64,000 bases of DNA from an uncultured Rikenellaceae bacterium (lineage in GTDB: Bacteria; Bacteroidota; Bacteroidia; Bacteroidales; Rikenellaceae): assembly GCA_910577285.1 (NCBI GenBank), contig CAJTLO010000004.1:146601-210600 (forward strand). The letters are read 5' to 3'. The position numbers were made by a program, and so were the translations under genes. The notes under the pieces are model-generated. The model made no database searches and had not been told where the DNA came from. It saw only the letters and a list, made by a program, of their open reading frames with translations. The stretch's first letter is position 1, and every line of letters begins with the position of its first letter. Of this stretch, positions 18,234 to 27,019 are shown piece after piece.

Positions 18234-19319
18234 CTACCCTTCCCCTGCGGACCCTTCCAACCGCTGGGTGGAGAGCAGTCCGCAGGCGGCCTGTATGTCC
18301 TCTCCGCGCGAGGCCCGGATGGTGGTGGTGATCCCTTTGCGGGAAAGCGCATCGCGGAACGCCTCCATCTCGCGGTCGCCGGGGCTGAAATAGGGCGAAC
18401 CGGGAATCTTGTGGAAACGTATCAGGTTGATCCGGCACTTCACACCGTCGAGCAGGCGGGCCAGCTCTTTCACGTGGGCGGGCGAATCGTTCATCCCGGC
18501 GAGCACGATATACTCGAAGCTCACGCGCCGCTGCCCGCTGAAGTCGTAACGGCGCAGCAGCTCCACCACATCGCGCACGGGGAAAGCCCGTTCGACGGGC
18601 ATCACCTCCACACGCTGTTCCGGAAAAGGATTGTGCAGGCTCACGGCCACGTGCACCCGGCTCTCGTCGAGCAGCCGGCGCAACCCCGGGACGACCCCGG
18701 CGGTAGAAACCGTGATCCGGGTGGGACTCCAGCCGTACCCCCATTCCGAGGTGAGCACCTCCAGCGAACGCAACACCTGGTCGGGGTTGTCCAGCGGCTC
18801 CCCCATTCCCATATACACCATATTGGTAAGCCGGTCGCACTCGGGCAGCGAAGCCATCTGGTTCAGAATCTCCCCCGCCGTCAGGTGCCCGCGGAGCCCC
18901 TGTCGCCCCGTCATGCAGAAACGGCACCCCATGCGGCATCCCGCCTGCGACGACACGCACAACGTGGCCCGGTCGCCGTCGGGAATATAGGCCGACTCGA
19001 CGTAATGCCCTCCGGCCGTATGATAAAGGTACTTTTTCGTCCCGTCGCGCGACACGGCGACCGCCCCGGGCGCGGCAAGCCCCAGACGATAGGACGCCGC
19101 CAGCTTTTCTCGTGCCGCCTTGGAGAGGTCGGTCATCTGCGCGATGTCGGTGCAGCCGCGGCGGTAGAGCCATGCGGCCATCTGCCCGGCGGCGTAACGC
19201 GGCAGCCCGAGTTCGGCGGCCACCTCGCCCAATTGCAGGAGCGACATGCCGTACAATGCAGGCCTCTCCTCACGCTCTTTCGCCCCTGCGGGGAGCTCTT
19301 CTGTCCTGTGCTGCGACAT
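18234..19319 (-). CDS. rlmN: 23S rRNA (adenine2503-C2)/tRNA methyltransferase RlmN
   Basis: Radical-SAM methyltransferase that methylates A2503 of 23S rRNA and A37 of some tRNAs. The 361-residue protein has the CxxxCxxC cluster at C128, C132 and C135, the methyl-carrying cysteine near C346 (DIQAACGLL) and the partner C121 seven residues before the cluster, as in the E. coli enzyme. Further signatures are GMGEPLDN and ISTAGVVPG-type sequence (TVSTAGVVPG). It is transcribed from the same strand as tRNA-Ala, which lies 111 bp upstream, and no separate promoter is evident, so the two may share a transcript. Confidence 0.96.
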   Translation of the reverse strand: MSQHRTEELPAGAKEREERPALYGMSLLQLGEVAAELGLPRYAAGQMAAWLYRRGCTDIAQMTDLSKAAREKLAASYRLGLAAPGAVAVSRDGTKKYLYHTAGGHYVESAYIPDGDRATLCVSSQAGCRMGCRFCMTGRQGLRGHLTAGEILNQMASLPECDRLTNMVYMGMGEPLDNPDQVLRSLEVLTSEWGYGWSPTRITVSTAGVVPGLRRLLDESRVHVAVSLHNPFPEQRVEVMPVERAFPVRDVVELLRRYDFSGQRRVSFEYIVLAGMNDSPAHVKELARLLDGVKCRINLIRFHKIPGSPYFSPGDREMEAFRDALSRKGITTTIRASRGEDIQAACGLLSTQRLEGSAGEG

Positions 19320-19430
19320 CGGAAAACGGATTCAGCTAAAAAAACATCGGGCCCCCCGAATTTCCGGACGGCCCTTTATGGAATTCAACCCGCCGCTGCA
19401 TCCTATCAATAGAAAGCGGGCGGAGATCGT

Positions 19431-19504
19431 GGAGAATACCGGAATCGAACCGGTGACCTTTTGAATGCCATTCAAACGCTCTAGCCAACTGAGCTAATTC
19501 CCCT
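19431..19504 (-). tRNA. tRNA-Ala (anticodon GGC)
   Basis: A 74-nt cloverleaf on the minus strand: acceptor GGGGAAT/ATTCTCC with one G-U pair, D arm containing AGCTCAGTTGG, anticodon stem TTTGA/TCAAA with loop ATGGCAT, and T arm ACCGGTTCGATTCCGGT. The 3' CCA is not encoded. The anticodon GGC reads alanine codons GCC and GCU. Confidence 0.97.
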
Positions 19505-19520
19505 TGTTTGGTTCGCACCG

Positions 19521-19551
19521 CAAAGATAATACTTTTATGCAAGAAAACAAC
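19521..19551 (-). promoter_or_regulatory. Promoter of tRNA-Ala
   Basis: Minus strand: -33 GTTG, 19-bp spacer, -7 TATCTTTG, ending 17 bp before the tRNA. Confidence 0.7.
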
Positions 19552-19624
19552 AACCCGAAAGCAGAGGAAACGGCATACATCCCCAAAAAAAAGCGCGGCA
19601 CCGTTTTTTTCCGATTTTTGTTCT

Positions 19625-19632
19625 TATATTTG
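19625..19632 (+). promoter_or_regulatory. -7 element of tonB
   Basis: TATATTTG fits TAnnTTTG exactly, 55 bp before the TonB start. Confidence 0.6.
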
Positions 19633-19686
19633 TGAATCGGAAAAGGCTGTTTTAAACGGACAACAATAAAACATTCAAACATATCT

Positions 19687-20370
19687 ATGGAAGCCAAAAA
19701 GAGCAAAAAGGCCGACCTTGACAACAAGAGGGGCTTGTTCATGGAAATCGGGCTTATCGTTGCCCTTGCCATCGTCATCATCATGTTCAGCGTCAGCCAG
19801 CGCGAGAAGATCATCGAAGCGATGGCCCCCGTAGCATCGGTCGATGAAGTGGAAATGATCGACGTGACGACCGAAAAAGAACCCGAAACGGTTCCCGTTC
19901 AGCACCAAACGGTATCGGTGATCACCGACGTGCTGAATGTGGTAAGGAACGAAACCAAGATAGAAACCAGCATCGGCTGGGTGGATTTCGAGGACGAGGA
20001 CATCGACATCGCCCCCATTCAGGTGGAAACCGAAGAGATCGAAGAGGAGACGATCTTCATCGTGGCCGATGAGAAACCGACCTTCCAGGGCGGCGACCTC
20101 AACACCTTCCGCAACTGGGTGCAGTCGCGCCTCACCTACCCGGCACTGGCACAGGAAAACAACATACAGGGTACCGTAACGGTAAAGTTCGTGGTGGAGA
20201 AAGACGGCCGGCTCACCAACATCCAGGTGCTGAAGAGCCCCGACAAAACGCTCTCCGACGAGGCCGTACAGGTGTTGGCGAAATCTCCGAAGTGGGCACC
20301 CGCCCGTCAGCGCGACATGGCGGTACGCTTCAGCTATACGATGCCTATCGTATTCAAACTCCAGAACTAA
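19687..20370 (+). CDS. tonB: Energy transducer TonB
   Basis: TonB links inner-membrane proton motive force to outer-membrane TonB-dependent channels such as SusC. The 227-residue protein has a short cytosolic start, one membrane anchor (residues about 18-38, LIVALAIVIIMFSV), an acidic, Pro-poor linker of about 100 residues and a complete TonB C-terminal domain (LTYPALAQENNIQGTVTVKF to FSYTMPIVFKLQN). No exbB or exbD is nearby, which is common for the several TonB paralogues of Bacteroidetes. It has its own promoter and terminator. Confidence 0.93.
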   Translation: MEAKKSKKADLDNKRGLFMEIGLIVALAIVIIMFSVSQREKIIEAMAPVASVDEVEMIDVTTEKEPETVPVQHQTVSVITDVLNVVRNETKIETSIGWVDFEDEDIDIAPIQVETEEIEEETIFIVADEKPTFQGGDLNTFRNWVQSRLTYPALAQENNIQGTVTVKFVVEKDGRLTNIQVLKSPDKTLSDEAVQVLAKSPKWAPARQRDMAVRFSYTMPIVFKLQN

Positions 20371-20396
20371 CGGAAAGAGACCCTCTTCCGAAAGGT

Positions 20397-20431
20397 AAAA
20401 AGGCCGGCCATTCATTTTGGCCGGCCTTTTT
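20397..20431 (+). terminator. Terminator of tonB
   Basis: A perfect 14-bp stem (20397-20410 with 20418-20431) flanked by A and T runs, 26 bp after the stop; it could work in both directions. Confidence 0.85.
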
Positions 20432-20597
20432 CATGCGATGCGGTCGGCAACTATCCCCGAAAGGGCCCTTGCCTCGAGGTCGCCCTCCCGACATACAATG
20501 CAGCCGGCAGGCAACCGGATCGTAAGGAGTCCCGGGCAAAATCCGCCCTCTTCATCCCTTCGGGCGTTTCGTTCGCCGGCGGAACATTCCGGCAGGA

Positions 20598-21164
20598 CTA
20601 CCGTTCCGGAGCCTCTTCGTACACCGCTCCGCGCAGCGCATCGTCCGAGTAGACATGCAGACTGTGCCCCGTAGCACTCAGGCAGGTGATGCGGTGGATA
20701 TGGTTCTCGAAACCTCCTTCCGGCCCGACGGCATAAAAACCGAGCGGCGCCTCCACCACCCTGGAGTGCTGCAACCGGGCATATCCCGGCGCCGCCGGCT
20801 CAAAGACCTCTACCAGAAATTTGCCGTCGGCAAAGAAATAACCGGCAAACTGCGGATGGGCATGGATACGCGTGCGGTTCCCCTCCTGCCAACTCATCAC
20901 GATGGCCTCCCAGCCCGTTTCGGGACAGCGGCCCAGGTAGGTCCGGCGATAACCGGCCGCGGAGTAATCGGTGAATCCGTCCAGCGAATTGCCCGCGAGC
21001 CAGGAAGCGACGTAGCGCTCGATCCTGCCGCCCGTCCCGTCGTCTATCGCCCGACCGGCGGCAACCTCCAGCAAGCCGGAGAAAAAAGTTCCGTATCCGT
21101 CGTTCGTGAGCGACGGCACGGCCAAAGCGGCATCCAGTGTGCCGTTATCCGTATTCCGTATCAT
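20598..21164 (-). CDS. Cysteine dioxygenase-like cupin
   Basis: The 188-residue protein has the cupin pattern of the cysteine dioxygenase family: WQEGNRTRIHAH (H101 and H103) as first metal-binding motif, a following strand region (GKFLVEVFEP), then HIHRITCLSATGHSLHVYS, which supplies the third histidine and the SLH segment near the C-terminus. Known members oxidise cysteine or other thiols with molecular oxygen and iron. Whether this protein has that activity is uncertain. The start at 21164 is set by a promoter whose -7 element lies 25 bp upstream; a longer frame would start upstream of the transcript. Confidence 0.7.
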   Translation of the reverse strand: MIRNTDNGTLDAALAVPSLTNDGYGTFFSGLLEVAAGRAIDDGTGGRIERYVASWLAGNSLDGFTDYSAAGYRRTYLGRCPETGWEAIVMSWQEGNRTRIHAHPQFAGYFFADGKFLVEVFEPAAPGYARLQHSRVVEAPLGFYAVGPEGGFENHIHRITCLSATGHSLHVYSDDALRGAVYEEAPER

Positions 21165-21188
21165 AAAGTCGATCAAGATTATGCTGTG

Positions 21189-21220
21189 CAAAGATAGCAC
21201 ATCCGGCCGAACCGGACAAC
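21189..21220 (-). promoter_or_regulatory. Promoter of the cupin gene
   Basis: Minus strand: -33 GTTG (21217-21220), 20-bp spacer, -7 TATCTTTG (21189-21196). It decides the start of the downstream gene. Confidence 0.7.
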
Positions 21221-21265
21221 GCCGCAACCCTCTGCTCCCCCGCCTTTCTCCCTACGGTCTCCGCG

Positions 21266-21301
21266 AAAAAAACCGGGGCGGAACACGAAGTTCCGCCCCG
21301 G
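21266..21301 (-). terminator. Terminator of prs
   Basis: A perfect 12-bp GC-rich stem (21273-21284 with 21290-21301) followed on the minus strand by a run of seven T, 26 bp after the prs stop. Confidence 0.88.
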
Positions 21302-21326
21302 CCGCATACCATGCTGCACAGCCCCG

Positions 21327-22277
21327 TTATTTCACGAATACGAACTGCGAGCTGATCTCCTTATAGTTGTGTACGCGCTCGATCACGTCGGCGAATACGT
21401 CCGCCGTGCTGAGCACCGTAATCTTCGAGGTATCCTTGTCGGTTCGCAAGGGAATGGTGTCGGTAACGATCACTTCGGCGAGCTGGCTCTCCTTCAGGTT
21501 TTCGTAGGCCTTGCCCGACAGCACCGGGTGGGTGGACACGGCGCGGACGCTGCGCGCTCCCATCTCCATGAACATGTTGGCCGCCTTGGTGATGGTGCCG
21601 CCCGTATCGATCATGTCGTCGAGCAGGATGATGTTACGATCCTTCACCTCGCCGATCGCGATCATCTTCGCCACCTCGTTGGGTTTGTTACGATGCTTGT
21701 GGCATATCACCAGCGGGGCATTGAAATAGGAGGCATAGCTGTTGGCCCTCTTGGCGCCGCCTATGTCCGGCGTGGCGATCGAGAGGTTCTCCAGACCGAG
21801 CGATTCGATGTAGGGAACGAAAATGCGGCTGGCGTAGATATGGTCCAGAGGCATGTCGAAGAAACCCTGTATCTGGTCGGCATGCAGGTCCATGGTGATG
21901 ATACGGTCCACACCGGCCGACACGAGCAGATTGGCCACCAATTTGGCACCTATCGACACGCGCGGACGGTCCTTGCGGTCCTGACGGGCCCAGCCGAAAT
22001 AAGGAATCACGGCGATCACCTTGTACGCCGACGCCCTCTTGGCTGCGTCTATCATCAACAGGAGCTCCATCAGGTTCTCTGCGGGCGGAGGAGTCGACTG
22101 CACGATGAAAACGGTACATCCGCGGATACTCTCCTCAAACGCGGGTTGAAATTCGCCGTCGCTGAACCTGCTGACCGAAAGGTCACCCAGTTCGCATCCG
22201 TAACTCTCGGCAATCTTCGCAGCAAGTTCGTGCGAACCGCTGCCTGCAAAGATCTTCAGTTTATGAATAGCCATCAA
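21327..22277 (-). CDS. prs: Ribose-phosphate pyrophosphokinase
   Basis: Makes PRPP from ribose 5-phosphate and ATP for nucleotide, histidine and NAD synthesis. The 316-residue protein has the family motifs in order: RFSDGE, VIPYFGWARQDRK, DLHADQIQGFF and the PRPP-binding loop LLDDMIDTGGT. Two adjacent ATG codons (22277, 22274) are possible starts. It has its own promoter and terminator. Confidence 0.97.
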   Translation of the reverse strand: MMAIHKLKIFAGSGSHELAAKIAESYGCELGDLSVSRFSDGEFQPAFEESIRGCTVFIVQSTPPPAENLMELLLMIDAAKRASAYKVIAVIPYFGWARQDRKDRPRVSIGAKLVANLLVSAGVDRIITMDLHADQIQGFFDMPLDHIYASRIFVPYIESLGLENLSIATPDIGGAKRANSYASYFNAPLVICHKHRNKPNEVAKMIAIGEVKDRNIILLDDMIDTGGTITKAANMFMEMGARSVRAVSTHPVLSGKAYENLKESQLAEVIVTDTIPLRTDKDTSKITVLSTADVFADVIERVHNYKEISSQFVFVK

Positions 22278-22319
22278 TGTAAGTTGTTAATGGGTTTTGT
22301 GTTGTGTGTTACCTTTTCG

Positions 22320-22327
22320 CAAAGGTA
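22320..22327 (-). promoter_or_regulatory. -7 element of prs
   Basis: TACCTTTG on the minus strand, 43 bp upstream of the start. Confidence 0.55.
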
Positions 22328-22664
22328 AAGTATTATCCCGAACGATGCCACATTTCCCCGCCGTTTTTTGGAAGGAATTTCCGCCGACCGTCCAATCGAA
22401 GGCTCCGCCGAACGGGATACCCGCCTCCGCGCCGCTGCTCGGCCCCCGCACCTCCTTTCCGTACAAACGGAACCGACAAAATGCGGCCGCACAGCTCGGG
22501 CGGACATCTTCCCGCGACAGTCCTTGAAAGTGGGAGTTCCGCACGCCGGCCCCATTGGATTCCCGCCCCGCCTCCTTCCGGAAAGACCGGACGACCGGAG
22601 AGGACCGGACGACCGCACGCGCTCCGCCACCGAAGAGAGACCCGACGAAACGATGCCGAGGCTC
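22328..22664. other. Non-coding spacer between prs and engB
   Basis: No frame here looks like a protein. The only structure I see is an 18-bp-spaced direct repeat of GACCGGACGACCG at 22585 and 22603. Confidence 0.6.
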
Positions 22665-23273
22665 CTACTCCTGCCCCGCCTGCCGCAGGCACTCCCCGAT
22701 AAAATCGAGTATCTCCTCCCGGCCCGTCCGTTTGGCAGACGAGGTACGGAACAGGGGAGGCAACTCCTCCCACTCCTCCAGCAACCGTTTCTGATAGAAA
22801 CCGATATTGGTATTGACCTGACGGGCGGTGAGCTTGTCGCACTTGGTGAACACGATGCCGAAGGGCACCCCTTCCCGCCCCAGCAGGCGCATGAAATCGA
22901 GGTCGATCTGCATGGGAGCATGACGCGAATCGACCAGCACGAAGAGGAACCACATCTTCTTCGCCTTGGTGACATAGTCCGTTATCAACTTGCCGAACTC
23001 CCTGCGATCGCTCTTGGAGGCCTTCGCATAGCCGTAGCCGGGCAGATCGACCAGGTACCACTGCCCGTTGATAAGAAAGTGGTTTATCAGCTTGGTCTTT
23101 CCCGGCGTAGCCGACACTTTGGCCAGCGAACCGTTGTCCGTCAGCATATTGACAAGCGACGACTTGCCCACGTTACTGCGCCCGATAAAAGCGAATTCGG
23201 GCAATCCGTCATCGGGTATCTGCCCTATCCGACCGCTGCTGAAGGAGAAACCGGCCGATGTGATCTTCATCAT
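22665..23273 (-). CDS. engB: Ribosome biogenesis GTPase YihA/YsxC (EngB)
   Basis: A small GTPase needed for late 50S assembly. The product (202 residues from 23273, 201 from the adjacent ATG at 23270) shows G1 GRSNVGKSS, G2 threonine in SATPGKT, G3 DLPGYGYA, G4 TKCDK and G5 SSAK. The start is fixed by the -7 element at 23290-23297, since longer frames would begin inside or upstream of it; AGGA precedes the ATG. Confidence 0.96.
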   Translation of the reverse strand: MMKITSAGFSFSSGRIGQIPDDGLPEFAFIGRSNVGKSSLVNMLTDNGSLAKVSATPGKTKLINHFLINGQWYLVDLPGYGYAKASKSDRREFGKLITDYVTKAKKMWFLFVLVDSRHAPMQIDLDFMRLLGREGVPFGIVFTKCDKLTARQVNTNIGFYQKRLLEEWEELPPLFRTSSAKRTGREEILDFIGECLRQAGQE

Positions 23274-23289
23274 TCCTTGCTGTTTCCCG

Positions 23290-23297
23290 CAAAGGTA
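23290..23297 (-). promoter_or_regulatory. -7 element of engB
   Basis: TACCTTTG on the minus strand, 16 bp before the ATG pair; it sets the start of engB. Confidence 0.6.
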
Positions 23298-23414
23298 ACC
23301 TTTTCCCCCGAAAGCAGCAATCCCGCCATGCACCGGCCGGAACGGACACCCGGGAGCATCCGCCTTTTCCGCACCTCTTCACGGACCCTCCCCCCACGGA
23401 CCGCGGACCGCCAT

Positions 23415-23467
23415 CTCTCCGACGACGCCCCTCCCCTCTCCGACGACGCCCCTCCCCTCTCCGACGA
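23415..23467. repeat. 21-bp tandem repeat, 2.5 units
   Basis: CTCTCCGACGACGCCCCTCC-type units at 23415-23435 and 23436-23456, with a partial third. It lies in the engB-fbp spacer (23298-23613), in which I see nothing else. Confidence 0.9.
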
Positions 23468-23613
23468 GAGCGGCGGCCCACCTTCCCCCCCCGACGCATG
23501 CTCCGCAAAGCGCGCACCTCGATCCGCCTAACGAAATGATTTCCAATGCTCCATATTTAAAATATTTTAAAAATAGACAAAATCGATAAAAGCGGAAATA
23601 AGAGGCTCTTCAT

Positions 23614-23645
23614 TTTGCTTATTCCGCCGCGACGCCTTATATTTG
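23614..23645 (+). promoter_or_regulatory. Promoter of fbp
   Basis: Consensus Bacteroidetes promoter: -33 TTTG (23614-23617), 20-bp spacer, -7 TATATTTG (23638-23645), 43 bp before the start. Confidence 0.85.
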
Positions 23646-23688
23646 TGTAAAAATTAACACCCACAGCACATCTAACCATTCTACCGCT

Positions 23689-24702
23689 ATGCAAAAGACC
23701 ATCACACTCAACGAGTTCATCATACACCAGCAGGCCGAGTTCCCGGAGGCTACCGGCAACTTCTCCTGTCTGCTCCACCACATCGGCATCGCCGCCAAGA
23801 AGGTAAACCGCGAGGTGAACAAAGCGGGCCTCGTAGACATTCTGGGCCGTGCGGGATGCGAAAACATTCAGGGCGAAGAGCAGCAGAAACTCGACGTCTA
23901 CGCCAACGACGCCTTCATGGAAGAGTTGCAGGCCAGCGGCGAGTGCTGCGGCATCGCCTCCGAAGAGAACGAAGGGGTGACGACATTCCACGAAGGACTC
24001 TGCCGCAACGCCAAGTACATCGTCTGCATGGACCCGCTCGACGGCTCGTCCAACATCGACGTGAACGTGTCGGTCGGCACGATCTTCTCCATCTACCGGC
24101 GCAAATCCCCCATCGGCGAGGCCGCCGTACTGGAGGACTTCCTGCAGAAAGGTTCCGAAATGATCGCCGCCGGTTACATCATCTACGGCTCCTCCACCAT
24201 GCTCGTCTATACCGTGGGACGCGGGGTGAACGGTTTCACGCTCGATCCGTCGCTCGGCGAGTTCTGTCTCTCCCACCCCAACATCCAGACATCCGCCGGC
24301 GGAAAAATCTATTCCATCAACGAGGGCAACTACGAAAAATTCCCCGTCGGAATCAAAAAATACATCAAATACTGCCAGGAGAAAGACCCCAAGACCCACC
24401 GGCCCTACACCTCGCGTTACATCGGTTCGCTGGTGGCCGACTTCCACCGCAACATGCTCAAAGGCGGCGTCTTCATGTATCCTTCGACCGACAGCCACCC
24501 CCACGGAAAGCTGCGCCTGCTCTACGAGTGCAACCCCATCGCCTTCATCGCCGAACAGGCCGGAGGGCTGGCCTTCAGCGAGGAGGGGCGCGTACTCGAC
24601 CTGCAGCCCGAAGCGATACACCAACGCGTAACCTTCTACGCCGGCGCACGGGACATGGTGATGAAGGTGAAGGAGTTCCTCGATTTCTTCAACCACATCT
24701 GA
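23689..24702 (+). CDS. fbp: Fructose-1,6-bisphosphatase, class I
   Basis: Removes the 1-phosphate of fructose 1,6-bisphosphate, the committed step of gluconeogenesis. The 337-residue protein has the metal-binding motif DPLDGSSN near residues 115-122, the preceding SEENEG segment and the C-terminal LLYECNPIAFIAEQAGG signature of class I enzymes. Length is typical. It has the best promoter in the window and is followed 85 bp later by a thioredoxin gene on the same strand. Confidence 0.97.
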   Translation: MQKTITLNEFIIHQQAEFPEATGNFSCLLHHIGIAAKKVNREVNKAGLVDILGRAGCENIQGEEQQKLDVYANDAFMEELQASGECCGIASEENEGVTTFHEGLCRNAKYIVCMDPLDGSSNIDVNVSVGTIFSIYRRKSPIGEAAVLEDFLQKGSEMIAAGYIIYGSSTMLVYTVGRGVNGFTLDPSLGEFCLSHPNIQTSAGGKIYSINEGNYEKFPVGIKKYIKYCQEKDPKTHRPYTSRYIGSLVADFHRNMLKGGVFMYPSTDSHPHGKLRLLYECNPIAFIAEQAGGLAFSEEGRVLDLQPEAIHQRVTFYAGARDMVMKVKEFLDFFNHI

Positions 24703-24787
24703 CATCCGTCCCGCACGGCTGCCGCGGAGGGTCCGGTACGGAAATTGCGAAGCGACTGTCGTAACGAAATAACGACAGCGAACGATC

Positions 24788-25114
24788 ATGACGGAACACG
24801 AAAAGAGAGCCGGCCGTTTCAATGAGATAACGGGAGGCGAAACGCCCGTGCTGGTGGATTTCTACGCCACCTGGTGCGGCCCGTGCAAGATGATGGCTCC
24901 GATGCTCGACGAGCTCAAACAGCGCTTCGGAGAGCGGCTGCGCATCATCAAACTGGACATAGACAACCGCAACAACGCGGAGGCGGTACGGCAATACGGC
25001 GTACGTTCGGTGCCGACGCTGTTGCTCTTCCGCCAGGGCGAACTGCTCTGGCGCGAAAGCGGCGCACGACGCACGGACGAGCTGGCCGACCTGATCGACC
25101 GTTTCCTCCGTTAA
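24788..25114 (+). CDS. Thioredoxin
   Basis: A 108-residue protein with the classic active site WCGPC at residues 29-33, FYATWCGPCKMMAP context, and the cis-proline loop in SVPTLLLF. It has no signal peptide, so it should be a cytosolic disulphide reductase. Bacteroidetes carry several thioredoxins, so I do not assign a numbered symbol. It lies 85 bp after fbp and is followed by a hairpin. Confidence 0.94.
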   Translation: MTEHEKRAGRFNEITGGETPVLVDFYATWCGPCKMMAPMLDELKQRFGERLRIIKLDIDNRNNAEAVRQYGVRSVPTLLLFRQGELLWRESGARRTDELADLIDRFLR

Positions 25115-25148
25115 ACGCTCCGACGGAGCGAAATGTTCCGGTCCACAT

Positions 25149-25197
25149 AAGCGGAGCAGGCCACGGCTGAAGCCGTAAGCCCGCTCCGCTTGCGTTT
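25149..25197 (+). terminator. Terminator of the thioredoxin gene
   Basis: AAGCGGAGC (25149-25157) pairs with GCTCCGCTT (25183-25191), with a small inner hairpin, followed by GCGTTTTT. Confidence 0.75.
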
Positions 25198-25338
25198 TTC
25201 CCCGCTTCCATCCCCTCCGCGGAGCCGCACTGCGCCAAGTATCCTCCGCGTCCTCTCCGGTGGTCCTTATACCGTCCAGCGCTGGCCGATGCCCATCCGG
25301 AATGCGACATTCCTCTGCCCGCACCCCCGAAATAAGGC

Positions 25339-25369
25339 AGGGGGCCGTGCCTTTCACGCACAGCCCCCT
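25339..25369 (-). terminator. Hairpin after the AlkD-like gene
   Basis: A 12-bp stem with one mismatch (25339-25350 with 25358-25369), 27 bp beyond the minus-strand stop. The T tract is weak, so termination is a moderate guess. Confidence 0.5.
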
Positions 25370-25396
25370 ATCATCTCATCGCGGCGCCTTCGCCAT

Positions 25397-25957
25397 CTAT
25401 GCCTGCAACCCGCCGGCTGCCAACGCCTCCGCCGCCTTGCGCACCAACGCGCTCTCATCGTCGGCAAAACGGGCCGCCAGCTCCACGCCGTCCACCCCGT
25501 CGGGCAACCGCCCGTCGCCGTCGCGCATCCGTGCCAGGGCGAGCAGGGCACAGTAGCGGAGCAGGGGAGCTGCGTCCGCCCTCAGCCACTCCTCGGCCAG
25601 CGGCCCCGCCAGCGACGTGTGCGACAGCAGCGAAAAGGCGAGGTTCTCAGCCAGCTCGGCATTCGTCACCCCCGCCCCCCAGAAAGCGAGCTCCTCGGCA
25701 GTCACCGACTCGGGATCGGCAACGACGAAAGCCGACAGGAGCAGTTCGCGCAACTGCTTGCCGTAAAGAAAACGGGCAAAAGCATGGTCCGGGGCGAAGA
25801 GAGCGGCCGCACGCCGAACGGCGTGCAGACTTACCCCCCAATTGCTTACGTAACGCACCCCCAACTCTTCCATCCTTCCGACTACCGCCCCGTTGATGTC
25901 GCGTCGCAACATACGGACCAGTGCGCCCATTTTTTCAGTATGTTCATCTGTCTTCAT
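25397..25957 (-). CDS. HEAT-repeat protein resembling the AlkD DNA alkylation repair family
   Basis: The 186-residue, all-helical protein has a pattern seen in AlkD-like glycosylases: NWGVSLHAVRRAA near residue 40, DHAFARFLYGKQLRELLLSAF at 57-77 and DPESVTAEELAFW at 81-93. AlkD proteins remove bulky N3/N7-alkyl purines. This one is shorter than typical AlkD (about 230 residues), and I cannot confirm the catalytic aspartate, so it may be a related scaffold protein without that activity. It lies 72 bp after a DUF4831 gene. Confidence 0.6.
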   Translation of the reverse strand: MKTDEHTEKMGALVRMLRRDINGAVVGRMEELGVRYVSNWGVSLHAVRRAAALFAPDHAFARFLYGKQLRELLLSAFVVADPESVTAEELAFWGAGVTNAELAENLAFSLLSHTSLAGPLAEEWLRADAAPLLRYCALLALARMRDGDGRLPDGVDGVELAARFADDESALVRKAAEALAAGGLQA

Positions 25958-26029
25958 ACGATCCGATATTTCGTTCCGCCCGCCCCGCAGTTCCCGGTCG
26001 GGAACCGACCGACAGCGGCCGTTCTTTCG

Positions 26030-26944
26030 TTACCTGACAGGCAATACGGTCGTTTCGCCGTACTGGTATATGGGCAGCTCGGCGCTTCCCAGCTCGACCG
26101 TATCGAACACCACCCGGCAATCCACCCTGTCCGCAACGGCATATTCCGCCTCGTCGGAGCGCAGCGCACGCTTCCGCTGCGGAGGATAGACCTTCGCGGC
26201 CAGCTCCTGCGGACGGCACTCCAACACCACCGGTTCGCCCGAAAGGTCGGAAGCGGGCAACAGGCCGCTATCCTCGCGGAAACGACACACCACGAACGCC
26301 CGGCTCCGCTCGTCGGGCACGACGCGATACCGCACCGTATAGGTCGTGACGATCCGTTTTCCGAAAAAGAGTTCGAGGTATTCGTTCTCCATGCGGTCCA
26401 GCCGCTCCACGGCCGTAGCGAGTCCCGCACCGTAAACCGTTTCGGCATAATCGCCCATCACCAGGTCCGCCCGCCTGTTGCGCAGATCGAACACCGCCTG
26501 GGCGGCATCCCGCGCCGCGTTCTCCAGGCTGCTTCCGGTTGCGCTGCGGCGGTCGGGAAGCACCCGCGGAAACTCCTCCGCATGCTCCGTCACGCCATAC
26601 ACCGCCGTGTTCGACGGCGGGAGGGCACCCGGAACCGGATCGGGAGCCGTCAAAGGATCGTAACAGCCCAAGGTCGCCGAACGGAGCGTATAGACCTCCT
26701 TGTCGGCCAACGGGGCGATCACCCCGAAATATTTCTGCGCGAAACGGGCATAAGGGCCCGTCACGACCCGTTCACACACCACCGTCACATCGACTACCAC
26801 GGTCGTCTGCGGCATCATGTACACCCGCCTGCCGTCCGGCATCGCCACATCGCCCACGGGGGCCATGTCGAGCGCCTGCCCGGCAGCCGTTCCCGCACAC
26901 GCAGCCAATACGACCGCCGCGAGCATCTTCCTGAAATTTCCCAT
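26030..26944 (-). CDS. DUF4831 family exported protein
   Basis: Starts at 26944 with a signal peptide (MGNFRKMLAAVVLAAC to TAAGQ). The 304-residue protein has the DUF4831 layout: an opening strand region VYMMPQTTVVVDVTV, then GPYARFAQKYFGVIAPLADKE, and later RADLVMGDYAETVYG with MENEYLELFFGKR. The family is common in Bacteroidetes; function unknown, location periplasm or outer membrane. A frame reading upstream through the next gene exists but is chance: it lacks family similarity, whereas the signal peptide marks the true start. Confidence 0.85.
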   Translation of the reverse strand: MGNFRKMLAAVVLAACAGTAAGQALDMAPVGDVAMPDGRRVYMMPQTTVVVDVTVVCERVVTGPYARFAQKYFGVIAPLADKEVYTLRSATLGCYDPLTAPDPVPGALPPSNTAVYGVTEHAEEFPRVLPDRRSATGSSLENAARDAAQAVFDLRNRRADLVMGDYAETVYGAGLATAVERLDRMENEYLELFFGKRIVTTYTVRYRVVPDERSRAFVVCRFREDSGLLPASDLSGEPVVLECRPQELAAKVYPPQRKRALRSDEAEYAVADRVDCRVVFDTVELGSAELPIYQYGETTVLPVR

Positions 26945-27019
26945 GATCCTGATCTGTTTGTATGTATGATCTCTTTCGTACCGCCCCCGACCGACTCCTT
27001 CGGCCGACGACCGGTAGCA

